Shown piece by piece: positions 1 to 15,399 of a stretch of DNA of 64,000 nucleotides. The notes beneath the pieces were generated by a model. It was not told where the DNA came from and ran no database searches. It was given only the letters and a program-made list of their open reading frames with translations. The number at the start of each line of letters is the position of its first letter. The stretch's first letter is position 1. A program made the position numbers and the translations under genes. Origin of the DNA: Amorphochlora amoebiformis (lineage: Eukaryota; Cercozoa; Chlorarachniophyceae); assembly GCA_054601695.1 (NCBI GenBank), contig BAAHQB010000071.1:744001-808000 (forward strand), written 5' to 3'.

Positions 1-40
<40 letters not shown>

Positions 41-357
41 ATAATAATGTATTATACATATGCTTGTATATATAGCACATTCATGGATGGATGTATAACA
101 TATATACATATATATATATATATATAATAACAATACTAATACATTTGCATAAATGTAGTTTTTATACATATACATTACATATACACATTATATTTGCATA
201 TACGTACATACATACATGAAAATGTAACTATATATTTATACATTCATAGATAAACATAGATATACCTACACAACATAGTCTACACATACATGCATATATA
301 TCCGAATTATGTATATACAAGGTATATTAGATATAATAATACTCATATATGTATCAG

Positions 358-476
358 CTGGCACGTGTAATGTCGGAGGACACCGATGACGGAGGCACTC
401 AGGAATTCGAAGAGAGAAAGGGAAGGTTGATGGAAACTGGTATTGATTTTCCGAAACCTTTAGTCTATGTATATAG

Positions 477-522
<46 letters not shown>

Positions 523-566
523 ATATAGATATGTATAAATATATATATATATATATATGTATACAA

Positions 567-610
<44 letters not shown>

Positions 611-649
611 TTGTGTGCATCTATATATATATATATATATATATGTATG

Positions 650-683
<34 letters not shown>

Positions 684-739
684 TTTTAAACGCACACATA
701 CACACGTACATTACACACACATACACATATACATTACTA

Positions 740-771
<32 letters not shown>

Positions 772-918
772 ATATCGTGTTTGTGTTGTATATATACATA
801 ATGTAAGATTGCATATGATATGAAACATATACATGCATATATGCTTACACTCATAAATGTATATAACGTACGTGTATATGTTTTTTTACATAGGTGTAAA
901 TTTCCCGAAGGTAGGGAC

Positions 919-988
<70 letters not shown>

Positions 989-1208
989 CATATATACATG
1001 TATGTATTCAATATATTTATATATATATATATAGATATATATATATAATATGTACAACACAAAACAGAATTTCCAATTCGATATACGGGCGTCCCCGTAG
1101 ATGTCGAAGACCAAAACCAGCTAGCTCTGGTACGCACCAGATTCCACCATTTGTTCTGCCGCTGTATATGCGTAAATAGTTATTTCAATATACATCTATA
1201 CCTATATG

Positions 1209-1284
<76 letters not shown>

Positions 1285-1323
1285 TAATTCAGTATAGAAT
1301 AAATATAATATACAATAATATGC

Positions 1324-1361
<38 letters not shown>

Positions 1362-1397
1362 GTGTATATATATATATGTATTATACATGTGTATATG

Positions 1398-1428
<31 letters not shown>

Positions 1429-1429
1429 T

Positions 1430-1471
<42 letters not shown>

Positions 1472-1536
1472 CTGTGTGCGTGTATGTTTGTACCCTTATT
1501 CAAAACATGTGCGTACTTATACAAAGATATAAAATA

Positions 1537-1575
<39 letters not shown>

Positions 1576-1825
1576 TAATCAAATACATATTCATGTTCTT
1601 TAGGTATATGTATGCATATACACGTGTGTGTACGTGTTTTATGTAGAATACTTTCCATGAAACTAATAATTTCGTGTAGGCCGTGGCACTCTCGCTCAGC
1701 GAGCAGACGGGCAAAGGCAAGTACAAGTCTGGCACAAAGAAAAAGTCAATGAGGAGATAGTCCGTGCCGTCAGAATGAGACCGAGGAAGTCTGTCTGCTT
1801 TAGTTTACGTTTAATACTATACTAG
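358..1825 (+). CDS. Unrecognised multi-exon gene, 3' part
   Basis: I do not recognise this gene. Three islands join in phase: 358-475 (ends with one base left over, donor GTAAAT), 1068-1163 (acceptor AACAG, donor GTATAT) and 1680-1825 (acceptor GTGTAG, ends TAG). Together they give 120 codons including the stop. The first is acidic (contains [13 protein letters not shown]), the second contains [13 protein letters not shown] and the third is basic ([15 protein letters not shown]). A different frame of the last island also stops cleanly at 1760, so the C-terminus is ambiguous. The start codon may lie left of the window. A weak resemblance of the second exon to prefoldin subunit 4 was not convincing. 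The gene faces the BPNT1 gene 3' to 3'. Confidence 0.35.
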
Positions 1826-2388
1826 TGTATATCTCCTAGATCTCTGCCGCAATCAAAGTCAAGCCGACCGAATCAAGTTAGTTAATTTTAACTAGTTTAA
1901 TCGTAAGTGAAACGATCGATATCCAATTCGTCCTGGTACTACTAGCACTAGTGGTAGAAGGATATTTCAGTCTATATCTAGTATATCAGTGTTACTCAGG
2001 CCTATGCTAGATACTTGAGACACTAGATACAGTCGTCTTACTGTTGCTACTACTAAGTACTAGTACTAATAAGTTATAGCCTAGATATATATAGCCATTA
2101 GTCTAGGTCATCACTGACTACACTGATCTAGTGATCCGTAGCAATCTCCTAGATCTCTCATCATTGGGACTTATCTATGGTTATGCATCCATTCTAGCTA
2201 TTGCAAAATTCTAGACAGATTAAGTTGGGTGGTCTGGCCAGTCAAGTTAGACTACTCTATATATAGTTCGTATGCACACCTTTGGACTAGTTGGACTTTT
2301 AATTAGTCTTGACAATAAATAGATTTTCGTCGTGACGGTATTGTCCAAATAGTAGAAAACTAGGAAATACTGCTACGTCTAGACGTGT
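1826..2388. other. CTAG-rich intergenic gap between convergent genes
   Basis: No TA microsatellite and no coding exon is visible here. CTAG is strongly over-represented: about 18 copies from 1761 to 2388, where about 2.5 are expected at equal base use. The gap separates two gene 3' ends, so both 3' UTRs probably lie in it. No obvious polyadenylation signal stands out. Confidence 0.5.
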
Positions 2389-2811
2389 CTACGTGTAGAA
2401 AGGCAAAGTAGAAGCTGAAGCTCGCTTTATCGCCATAATGAGTGCTTGCATCTTCTCCCTGTTCAGATATTTAAAAAAAGATATGTGAAGATATTTACGT
2501 CATATAATCTAGATGATATAAATAGTATATCCTATGCTCCTATACTCATACACACATTTAGTTGTGTGTTAAGTTATATTTACGTATATGTTACATTAAT
2601 ATACATACGCATATACATATACATATGTTTATATTTATATATATATATACATACATATACATACATATATTTATATAAACATATATATGTGTATGTATAT
2701 TTATATATTTATGTACATATATATATGTATATATATATATGGTATATATTAAATATGCATGATACACATGTATCTACATCACGTAACACACATATATATA
2801 TATATATATGA

Positions 2812-2842
<31 letters not shown>

Positions 2843-3149
2843 TAGATACTTGGGTATTTGCGAATACGCAAGACAGCCACAGATGTTGGCATTTGGGTCA
2901 AGCTCATCCACAGACCTCACCGCTCGTTCTTTCACACCACTCTTCGCTATTACATATATATATATATGTGTTTTAATATATGTTATATATATATATGTGT
3001 GTGTGTGTTTTAAATACATGTTATATATATATAGGAAAACACATATATGCATATAATAGCGAAGGGTGGTGTGAAAGAACGAGTAGTGGGGTCTGTGGAA
3101 GAGCTACATACATATATATATATATATATATAATTTTATATATACATCA

Positions 3150-3199
<50 letters not shown>

Positions 3200-3226
3200 C
3201 ATATATTTAAAACAAATATATTTAAA

Positions 3227-3278
<52 letters not shown>

Positions 3279-3469
3279 GCGAAGAGTGGTGTGAAAGAAC
3301 GAGTAGTGGGGTAGCTAGCTGATATATAATATACATGTAACTACGGTGTAATAATGCTACTTAACATTCACGTACATCGTAACCCTCTAACCTAATGATA
3401 TATAAAATACATGTAACTACGTAATAATATGTAGTTAACATTCGCGTACATCGTAACCCTCTAACCTAA

Positions 3470-3504
<35 letters not shown>

Positions 3505-3657
3505 TATATATATTGTACATATTATAAATTTGTATATTATATATATATATATTATATATATATATATATTATATATATATATATATATAAAGAAATACAT
3601 ATTTATATATATAGATACATATATATATATATAGAGAGAGAGAGAAATACATACATA

Positions 3658-3692
<35 letters not shown>

Positions 3693-3702
3693 TTATACAT
3701 AG

Positions 3703-3737
<35 letters not shown>

Positions 3738-3941
3738 AGTATATATATGTAGAAATATATATATATATACATACATATATATACATATACAATATATATA
3801 TATATATATGTATTTATATATATATATATATATATTACATGCATACCAAATATATATTACATGCATACCAAATTGGGCTTTCTCCTCCTTTCGGATGTTA
3901 TAGGGCGTGAGGTACCTGCAATAGGGTTGTTAACATACTAA

Positions 3942-3992
<51 letters not shown>

Positions 3993-4059
3993 GTGTGTGT
4001 GTATATATAAATGTGTTATATATGTGTACATATATTTATGTGCAAAATTATGATATGCA

Positions 4060-4095
<36 letters not shown>

Positions 4096-4290
4096 CTATT
4101 GTAGGCGTAGGTACTTGCAATATGGTAATTAACAAAGTAAGTAAATAGATTTATATGCATATTATGTATATATATATACATATATACACATATATATATA
4201 GAATATATATGTATATATTTACACACATGTATATTATATATACATATATACATACATATACACATATATACATATATGTATATATATATA

Positions 4291-4330
<40 letters not shown>

Positions 4331-4646
4331 TTGTACATTTGCTTACATATGTATACACTCACAGTGTGTATGTCTTTTAATGTATCCATAAATCTATGTA
4401 TATATGTATACATGTTGTATGTGTATATATGTGTATCTGTATATATGGGTATATATACATACATACACATATATATACACATATACACACACACACACAT
4501 ATATATATATATACACACATATGTGTGTATATGTAGATTAGACAATAGGTATATTTTTATAATTATACATATATATATATATATATATATAATGTTACGC
4601 GAGATCGTTCATGTCGGGATTAGTGCTGGCCTTTCTATACGTGTAA

Positions 4647-4696
<50 letters not shown>

Positions 4697-4732
4697 AACA
4701 TAATATTATATATATATATATATATGTTAACA

Positions 4733-4763
<31 letters not shown>

Positions 4764-4988
4764 GTTATGCAAGATGGCTACTGGTTTTGAAAAATCATTT
4801 CAATTTTTTTTAAAGAATGAAAAAGTGGATATATATATAAATATATATATAAGTGTATATATATATATGTTTATATATATAAATATATATCACATTATAT
4901 ACCAGTCAAGCTTGGCTTCCGATGGGGCTTTGGGATCGCATATCCCTGTTCGGGTTTACATATATATATATATATATACATATTAATA

Positions 4989-5021
<33 letters not shown>

Positions 5022-5560
5022 GTGTGTATATGTATATGTGTATATGTATATATATATATATATTATATATATATATATAAAAATACACACACACATATAT
5101 ATATATATATAAATACATATATATATATAATATTACATTTATTCGGTTGTGTGTTGATATACCTGTCAACTTGCATAGGCCTCCCCCACGAGCCTATGTA
5201 TTTTTTTAATAATATATAATGTATATACATATATGTATATATGTACATATATAAATATATACATATATAAATACATATACATATATGTACAGGTATAAAT
5301 ACATATATATATATATATACATATACATACATACATATATATATATATAACATAGCAAAATACAGCCGAAATATACAATAACAACTCTAATAGTTACAAT
5401 AACCTCTAATACTGCCTGAGCTGCACACGTGTCCCATCGGGAGAGTCCTCGGTCCAAAATATACCTTGAAAGGTTAGGGTTAAGGTCCAGATTAGGGTCA
5501 AGGGTAGAAGTTTATTCACGAAATTATATATTTATATATATATATATATATATGTATATG

Positions 5561-5607
<47 letters not shown>

Positions 5608-5684
5608 ATACTATGTGTGTATTTACACGAATATACATACAATATATATATATATATATATACATATATGTACTATATATATAT

Positions 5685-5723
<39 letters not shown>

Positions 5724-5813
5724 CACAAACATAAATTATCCCGGAGAGAGAGAGAGAGAGAGAGGATAGACGAGTCAGAAAACAGAGCAATAGACTAGAA
5801 AAAGGGGGGGGCT

Positions 5814-5854
<41 letters not shown>

Positions 5855-6442
5855 GAAAAGAGAGAGAGAGAGAGAAAGAGAGAAGAAAAGAAAGAGAAAG
5901 AGAGAAAGAGAGAGAGAAAGAGAGAAAGAGAGAGAGAAAGAGAGAAAGAGAGAGAGAGAAAGAGGGAAAAAAAAGAAAGAGAAAGGGAGAGGAGAGAGAG
6001 AAAGAGAGCAAAAAAAGAAAGAGAAAGAGAGAGAGAAAGAGAGAAAAAAAAAGAAAGAGAGAAAAAAAAGAAAGAGAGAAAAAAGAAAGAGAGAAAAAAA
6101 GGAAGAGAAAGAGAGAGAAAGAGAGAGAGAAAGAGAGAAAAAAAAGAAAAGAGAGAAAGAGAGAGAGAAAAAGGGAGAGAGAAAGATTAGACAGAACATG
6201 AGAAAAAACCGAGCAACTACCCTTATTTCAACACAAATCCAAATTTCCCTAAATCGAACCAGATATACTCCAATCGATAATCTTAACTCAAACCATATCC
6301 TAGCCTTAAATCTAACAAAACCTAACCCTAACCGATATTTAAATCTTTAGACATACTTAATTCAACATATATATATATATATATATATATAAACATATAA
6401 ATATATATATATATATGTGAATATATATATATATGTATATAT

Positions 6443-6480
<38 letters not shown>

Positions 6481-7026
6481 ACTAACAGCATAAAAGCCGC
6501 TTTAGGGCTAAGACATGCTGATCTGATCCTAACCCTAACCCTAACCCTAACCCTAACCCTAACCCTAACCCTAAAGTCATGGTACTAGGACTAAGACATG
6601 CTGAATAATCTGATCCTAACCCTAACCCTAACCCTAACCCTAACCCTAACCCTAACCCTAAGCCTAATCCTAAATATAACCCTAACCCTAACCCTAGCTC
6701 TAACCCTAACCTGAGTCAATGGTCCTAGGACTAAGACATGCTGAATAATCTGATCCTAACCCTAACCCTAACCCTAACCCTAACCCTAAGCCTAAGCCTA
6801 ATCCTAAATATAACCCTAACCCTTACCCTAACTCTAACCCTAACCTGAGTCTATGGTTTAGGACTAAGACATGCTGAATAATCTGATTCTAACCCTAACC
6901 TTGGCATATACTTACCAAGAGTTGGGTTTTTCTAGGAGCATTAGAGACTTGTGGCCGCAGCCCTATAATAAAATTATTTATAGTATGTGTGTATGAGTAT
7001 ATATATATATATATATGTACGTAAGT

Positions 7027-7059
<33 letters not shown>

Positions 7060-7154
7060 GTATAATAATAATACATATATACAGTACTTGTATAGTTTTA
7101 TATATCTATAAATGTATGTATATAATGTATATATTTTTATTTATTTATCTATAT

Positions 7155-7189
<35 letters not shown>

Positions 7190-7270
7190 GTGTGTATAGC
7201 ACATAATAGTTACATGAATATTTATGAACATATATACATACATATATATATATATATATGTATGCAAATA

Positions 7271-7304
<34 letters not shown>

Positions 7305-7404
7305 CATATATATATATACATATATACATATATATATATATATACAATATCCATACCCCAACAGCAAGTCTGGTGCCTTTCATCTCGTCGATCACCTATG
7401 TATA

Positions 7405-7453
<49 letters not shown>

Positions 7454-7609
7454 ATGTATATATATATATATATATATAAAATATATATATATATGTATAA
7501 TATGCATATATACATATATATATATATGTCTACATATACTATATGATTATTTCTATATATGTATATTATCGTGTGTATATGTGCTATCCATAAATATATA
7601 TGTAATATA

Positions 7610-7680
<71 letters not shown>

Positions 7681-7767
7681 TGTATAAATATATATATGAG
7701 TGTGAATGTATATATTGTTTCTATATATGTATATTATCGTGTGTATATGTGCTACACCTGTATATAA

Positions 7768-7808
<41 letters not shown>

Positions 7809-7890
7809 ATATACATAGGTATATATATGTATACATATATTATATGTTTGTTTCTAGAAATGTAAACTATCGTGTGAATATGTACTATAC

Positions 7891-7938
<48 letters not shown>

Positions 7939-8030
7939 CATCCATACATACATATGTACGTATATATATGTATACATATAATATGCTTGTTTCTATATAT
8001 GTATATTATCGTGTGTATATGCGCTATTCC

Positions 8031-8062
<32 letters not shown>

Positions 8063-8068
8063 CATTTA

Positions 8069-8119
<51 letters not shown>

Positions 8120-8698
8120 GTATATATATGTATACATATAATATGTTTGTTTCTATATATTATCGTGTGTATAGGCGCTATTCCTATATATATATATATA
8201 TATATATACGTATATATATATAAATATATATATATATATGTATATATATTTATATATATATATACATATTATATGTTTGTTTCTACATATTTATGCAATC
8301 GTGTGTGTATGTGCTATACCTTTTGTATAAATGGACTTACACTGGAGGGAGTTACGAATAAAGGTCCTGGTTCAATACATATTATATATAATATATATAT
8401 ATATATATATTATGTATATTATAAATATATATATATATATGTATATATCAGTATGCACATATTATATAACGGACTAACACTGGAAGGAGTCAGGAATAAA
8501 TGGACTCATTTCAATACATATTATACATATATATATATATATATATATATAATATGTATAGTATGCATATATTATATAACGGAGTTACCCTGGAGGGAGT
8601 CAGGAATAAAGGGACTGATTTTAATACATATTATATATATATATATATATGTACATATATTTATATATACTATATATAATATCTATATATATTTATAC

Positions 8699-8741
<43 letters not shown>

Positions 8742-8810
8742 AAACCAGGCCCTTTATTCCTAACTCCTTTCACTTTAAGTCCGTTATATAACATGTGCAT
8801 ACTGATATAC

Positions 8811-8861
<51 letters not shown>

Positions 8862-8959
8862 AACATGCATGTATTATAAAACGAACTTATGGTGAAAGGG
8901 TTAGGAATAAGGGCTCTGTATTCAATATATTTTATATGTGTATATGTGTATATATATCT

Positions 8960-9002
<43 letters not shown>

Positions 9003-9139
9003 CATGCACATATACTATATATACATAAATTTATATGTGTGTATGTACAAATATAGTATATTTATGTATATATATATATATATATATATATTTAAATATA
9101 TATATATAGTATATATATGTATATATATATTTAAATATA

Positions 9140-9211
<72 letters not shown>

Positions 9212-9611
9212 GATGTATGCACATAATACGGACATACATACATAAGTATATGTACATATATATATATATATGTATGTATATATATATATATATATGTAGT
9301 TTTGAAAGGGGTTAGGAATATGGGCCTCGTGTATCGTTTGTTAATAGATACAAATATATATATATATATATATATAATATATGCATATATATATATATGT
9401 ATATCTATAAATATGTACATATATATATATATATGTATACATATATACATATATATATATACACAGATGCAATCAAAGATACGTATTTACATGTACATAT
9501 ATATATATATATACATATGTACACATATTATTTACAATATCTACCGGATTTGTCTTGAGAGTTTTCCGTAGGGTTTAGCTCGCCGGCGAAATACCCTACT
9601 CTCTTGCAACC

Positions 9612-9660
<49 letters not shown>

Positions 9661-9808
9661 ATATATATAGGGCGGCTGACATCTTTGCATAAATGATATA
9701 TACATAAATGATATATACAGATATATATATATATATGTATATATATATAAACGTATATATGTACATGTATAATATATTATGTACATATATATGTATATAT
9801 ATATATAA

Positions 9809-9863
<55 letters not shown>

Positions 9864-9893
9864 TGTGTGTATATATATATATAATATACATAT

Positions 9894-9931
<38 letters not shown>

Positions 9932-9974
9932 TTATGTATTATTGCAAGGGTATCAGCCAAGGTTTGACCTCTGT

Positions 9975-10030
<56 letters not shown>

Positions 10031-10131
10031 TATGAGTACCAGCTGCCCAGGTTCTGAGGTCTGGTATGGGCCGATAAACAATACCAGCATCCGCTATTCC
10101 TAATATAAATATATATTTCTGTATATATGTA

Positions 10132-10162
<31 letters not shown>

Positions 10163-10284
10163 GGAAATACAGATATGAAACATACGTACCTCGGTACATT
10201 TGTGAAACATACGTAGAACATACTTTAGGATATATATATATATATAATATATATATATATATACTATATATACATGTGTGTGTG

Positions 10285-10322
<38 letters not shown>

Positions 10323-11625
10323 TTCTACACAGTATATGTACATACATCTACATACACACACACACACATATGTTGACAAATATACATACAGAGAAATATA
10401 TACACAAATACCATCTCTCGCAAATCCAACGCAGATCGTACAAGCCTCGCCCCTAACAGGTACACTCACAGTCATACCTAAGCTTAGACGGTAAAACTTC
10501 CAAAACTAAAACTCGAACCGAAATATTAAACTTGTATTACAGAAATGTCTATGCGGTTATAGAAATATATGTGTGTATATATGTGTACATATGTTTATAT
10601 GTATGTGTATATCTGCTATCCTCAAGCCGTCATTTGCTACCAGAATGTTCCTGAAAAGAAATAGTCTTACTTTTGTGGCCCTCCACCCTCCCACCCCAAG
10701 TTCATACTCTGGCTTGAGATCGCGGTGGACGATGCGAGGCTTTAAAGCATGCAGATAGCACAACCCGCTCGCAACGTCTAGAGCGTACTTGAGGCATAAC
10801 GGCGGGGGCAGCTGTCCTTTCTTCAGCTTATCCTGAGGTAGAACAACAATCCGTGATTACAGTTGCTACCGTACTGATAGATAAAATGTTTGCGCCTGTT
10901 CTCGTCAAATTTAGCGCGCGGGGGGAAGTGATACCTTTAGGGACGATCCTAATAGCTCCATGACGATGCATTTGGGGCTGCGGGGATGTTGATTAGCGTT
11001 TAAATTGTTCCGTTCTGGGTGGGTGGTGTGAAGACCTCATACAGAATCCATAGAAGCGTACGATACGTGGGTGGTTGACGCGCGTCATCAACCCAAAACC
11101 TAACCTTAATCATTAACCTGTACCTCGTAAAACTTTCAAAACAAATGTCTAATCTAATTTGTTTCCAGCACTAACGCCAAACCGTAAGTGTGATATTTTA
11201 GGTGGGCAGCCTGAACAGAGTCTCTGAATTGTCTCCAAATGCATTCCCGGGATTCGTGTGATCCACGGGGGTTCCCCGAATCTGATTCGATCCGGGGATC
11301 TCCGATTCTCCCTTGGACGAAATCACCTAATCCTCACCCAAGTCCTATTCGATAGGGATGGATGGTACCTCTTTTGGACGAACTCTTTTGTGCCGTCTAT
11401 CGGATCGAGGAAGAGAGTGAGAGACTTTAGGAGATCGTCTCGAGATTTTGAGAGGGATTCCAGTTCAGTTGAATAGCTGTGCGGGGGGGGGTTGTTTGGG
11501 AGTATGTTATGCATGGATATGTTTGGGAATATATTTATATGTATATGAAAACATATAGATGTATCACATATATGTATTTACATATATATATATATATATA
11601 TATGTATATGCACACACATATATAT

Positions 11626-11668
<43 letters not shown>

Positions 11669-12060
11669 GTATATGTATAAAGTGTATGTACATGTATGCG
11701 TATATGTTCTACAGTATATAAGATGTTTTAAGTTATATAGTGCGACGTAGTAATCACGTTATGTTATACGACGGTATATTATATTCAATCCATATACATA
11801 TATGCATATATACACATATGAATATATATATATATATAGTATGTACACACAACATTCACTCGCAACACAACTCTATCAAAAATATGCCCCGCAACAATGC
11901 TATTTACAATATATAGTAGATGTATTATAAGTAAATAGATAGATATGTATTATAAACATATAGGTAGATATTCTTATACTCAAGAAACCAAGCTAGTTAC
12001 ATGTGTGCATATAAATTTACACACAAGTAATATTTACATGCACATGGCTATTTATGCACG

Positions 12061-12099
<39 letters not shown>

Positions 12100-12349
12100 G
12101 ATATAAATGATATAAATGATATAAAAGTAAGTTTTTATTACCGGTCAAGGATTTCTTTCGCTTTGACCACCTGTTTATTTGTGTATATATTTATAACATA
12201 TATATATATATATATATTACATGTGTGTATATATATATATATATATACATATATATTATGTGTGTTCGTATATATATATATTATATATTATACATAAACA
12301 CACACACATATATATATATATATGTACATGTATATATATATACATATAC

Positions 12350-12385
<36 letters not shown>

Positions 12386-12386
12386 A

Positions 12387-12429
<43 letters not shown>

Positions 12430-12555
12430 GTACATTTATATGTATATAATATATATATATATATATATATTTTATTACGTCTGTAAGTGTGTTTGTGCGT
12501 GTGTGTGTGTGTGTGTTCATGTTGAGCTAATATATATATATATATCCATACATAT

Positions 12556-12587
<32 letters not shown>

Positions 12588-12599
12588 GTATATAATAAC

Positions 12600-12640
<41 letters not shown>

Positions 12641-12746
12641 AGATAAATATATGAACATATTCACAATACTATATATATATATATTTACATACATATATAT
12701 ATATATATATAAGTGTAACATATGTATGTATACCTTTTAAGTATTA

Positions 12747-12794
<48 letters not shown>

Positions 12795-12937
12795 TTATGT
12801 TTTTACGTATGGAAAAAATATATTATTTTATTCGCAAATATACGTCCTTGGTAATCTTCCTATCGCTGGAATACATATATATATATATATATACATTATA
12901 TATGAATATGTATGTATATATATATATATATATATTT

Positions 12938-12969
<32 letters not shown>

Positions 12970-13156
12970 GTATGTATGTATATATAATATATATAGATAT
13001 ATATGATATGTATATATGATATGTATATATATGTATATATATATATATACATGATGTGTATGTGTGTACCTCCTTTGTAATCTTGCTATCAGTCGGAATC
13101 GTCAGATCCCCCACCTTGAACGGAGTATCCTATATATCAATATATATACATATGCC

Positions 13157-13198
<42 letters not shown>

Positions 13199-13918
13199 TA
13201 TATACCTATATGTATATATGTATATGTATATATATCATATACCCGTATATTACAATCGATATCCTCCTCAGCAACGATATCCTATTCCCCCCCCCCCGGA
13301 AAAAAAAACAACCAGAAAAATAATAAAAATGCGCTCGGGATTAGGCTTTGCATTTGAGCTGCTGTTAGGATTAGGGCAAGAGTTAGGGCTATGATTAGGG
13401 TCAAGGATAGGGCTAGCGACGAGAATAGGGTAAGGGTCAGATTATTCAGCATGTCTTAGCCCTAGGGTCATCGACTCCGCCACTCAGTGGTGTCGTTATG
13501 CTGGGAGCGGCATCAGCAGATCTCATGTTTGGGTTTGCATGTGTCTTGCTTGAGAGTTAGGGTTAGGGTTAGCGATAGGGTTAGGTTTGGATTAAAATTT
13601 GAGATAAGTGGCTTAGGGTTATGACTATTGTTAGGGTGGAGGTTAGGGTTAGGATCAGATTATTCGGCATGTCTTAGCCCTACGGCCGAATACGTCACTC
13701 AGTGGGGCTGTTGTTCTGGGAGCGACAGATCTCAGGGTTCGGGTTGGGGTTAGGGTTTGGGTTAGGGTTACCTTGAACTTGACACGTTTGAATAGGTGGT
13801 TTAGTAACAGTTCTTGTACCTGTGTGGATGGAGATGTTATATATATATATATATATTATATATATAAATATATATATATATATATAAATGTATAATATAT
13901 GTGGAAAGTATTTATTGG

Positions 13919-13956
<38 letters not shown>

Positions 13957-14238
13957 ATATATATATATGTGTGTGTATGTATATATATATATATATGTAT
14001 ACATGTATATATATATATATAAATTATATACATATATATATATATATATGTAATTTACATATCTGCTTCATACATATGAATATATTTTTATGTACAACAA
14101 TTTAATACAATATAGTGTAATATGTTCCAATACAGAATAAGTATATTTGTGTGTATACACGTATATATATATATACATGTGTATACATATTTTTGGTATA
14201 TTTTTTTCACATATTCATACAAGCATACATACATCCAT

Positions 14239-14294
<56 letters not shown>

Positions 14295-14375
14295 AGAAGC
14301 AGAATAGTGCATACATATATACATACATATAGAAATACACACACATATATATATATATGTATGTATGTATGTATG

Positions 14376-14441
<66 letters not shown>

Positions 14442-14533
14442 GTTACCATCCCGTCGGCGATAGTAAACATACTCTTGTCCGCCTTTGTCTAAATTTCAAT
14501 TTTGTGTATGTTATATATATATATATATGTATG

Positions 14534-14566
<33 letters not shown>

Positions 14567-14638
14567 GCGTGTAAATATATTTGTGCAAATTTTCTATATA
14601 TATATATATATATATATTTACATAAATATATATATTTT

Positions 14639-14669
<31 letters not shown>

Positions 14670-14798
14670 GTACGTAATATACATGAGTACACGCATGTAA
14701 AAAAATTAATAATAAATAAATATACAAATATAAATATATATATATAAGAGTATATATAGATATATAAGTTAAACACCCCCATATCTACATTTGTATAT

Positions 14799-14841
<43 letters not shown>

Positions 14842-15345
14842 TGGATAGAGTATATACTGACCTGCGAAGTTTCAGAACTCTGCGAATAATATACACTGCG
14901 AACCTTTATTATATATCCATTTATATACTACACATATGTATTATATCCATTTATGTGTACGTGCATATTATATATAATACATATATATATATATAATATG
15001 TTTTTGTATGTATGTATAATATTCTTACAGATTCTAAAAGCAAGCGAGCATTGAAGGTTTTCTTAACGAAGAGAAAGGGAAAGAGTAAAGAGAGAGAGAG
15101 AGAGAGAGGAGAGAGAGGGAGAGAGAAACAGAATAGTGAGATGGAGGGACAGGTATCATACACATTGACTATTATATATATATATATATATATACGTATG
15201 TATGTATATATATATATATATATATATAAATATATATATTATGTATATATATATATATGTATATATGTATATATATATATATAAATATATATATCTCAAT
15301 ATATATAAATATATATATATATATATGTAATATACATACATACGC

Positions 15346-15399
<54 letters not shown>

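Noticed and set aside
460-834. Numerous Tyr/Ile/His-rich open frames here and throughout
   Set aside because: They are translations of TA, TATG and CATA repeats in several frames at once, with no domains and no splice logic.
4590-4655. MLREIVHV peptide resembling the start of beta-tubulin
   Set aside because: Only about seven residues agree, no downstream tubulin motif exists, and it lies antisense within the BPNT1 gene.
10412-10452. GFARD peptide first read as the kinase segment after DFG
   Set aside because: Phase and alignment place it as BPNT1 exon 10 ([13 protein letters not shown]), joining exon 9 and exon 11 exactly.
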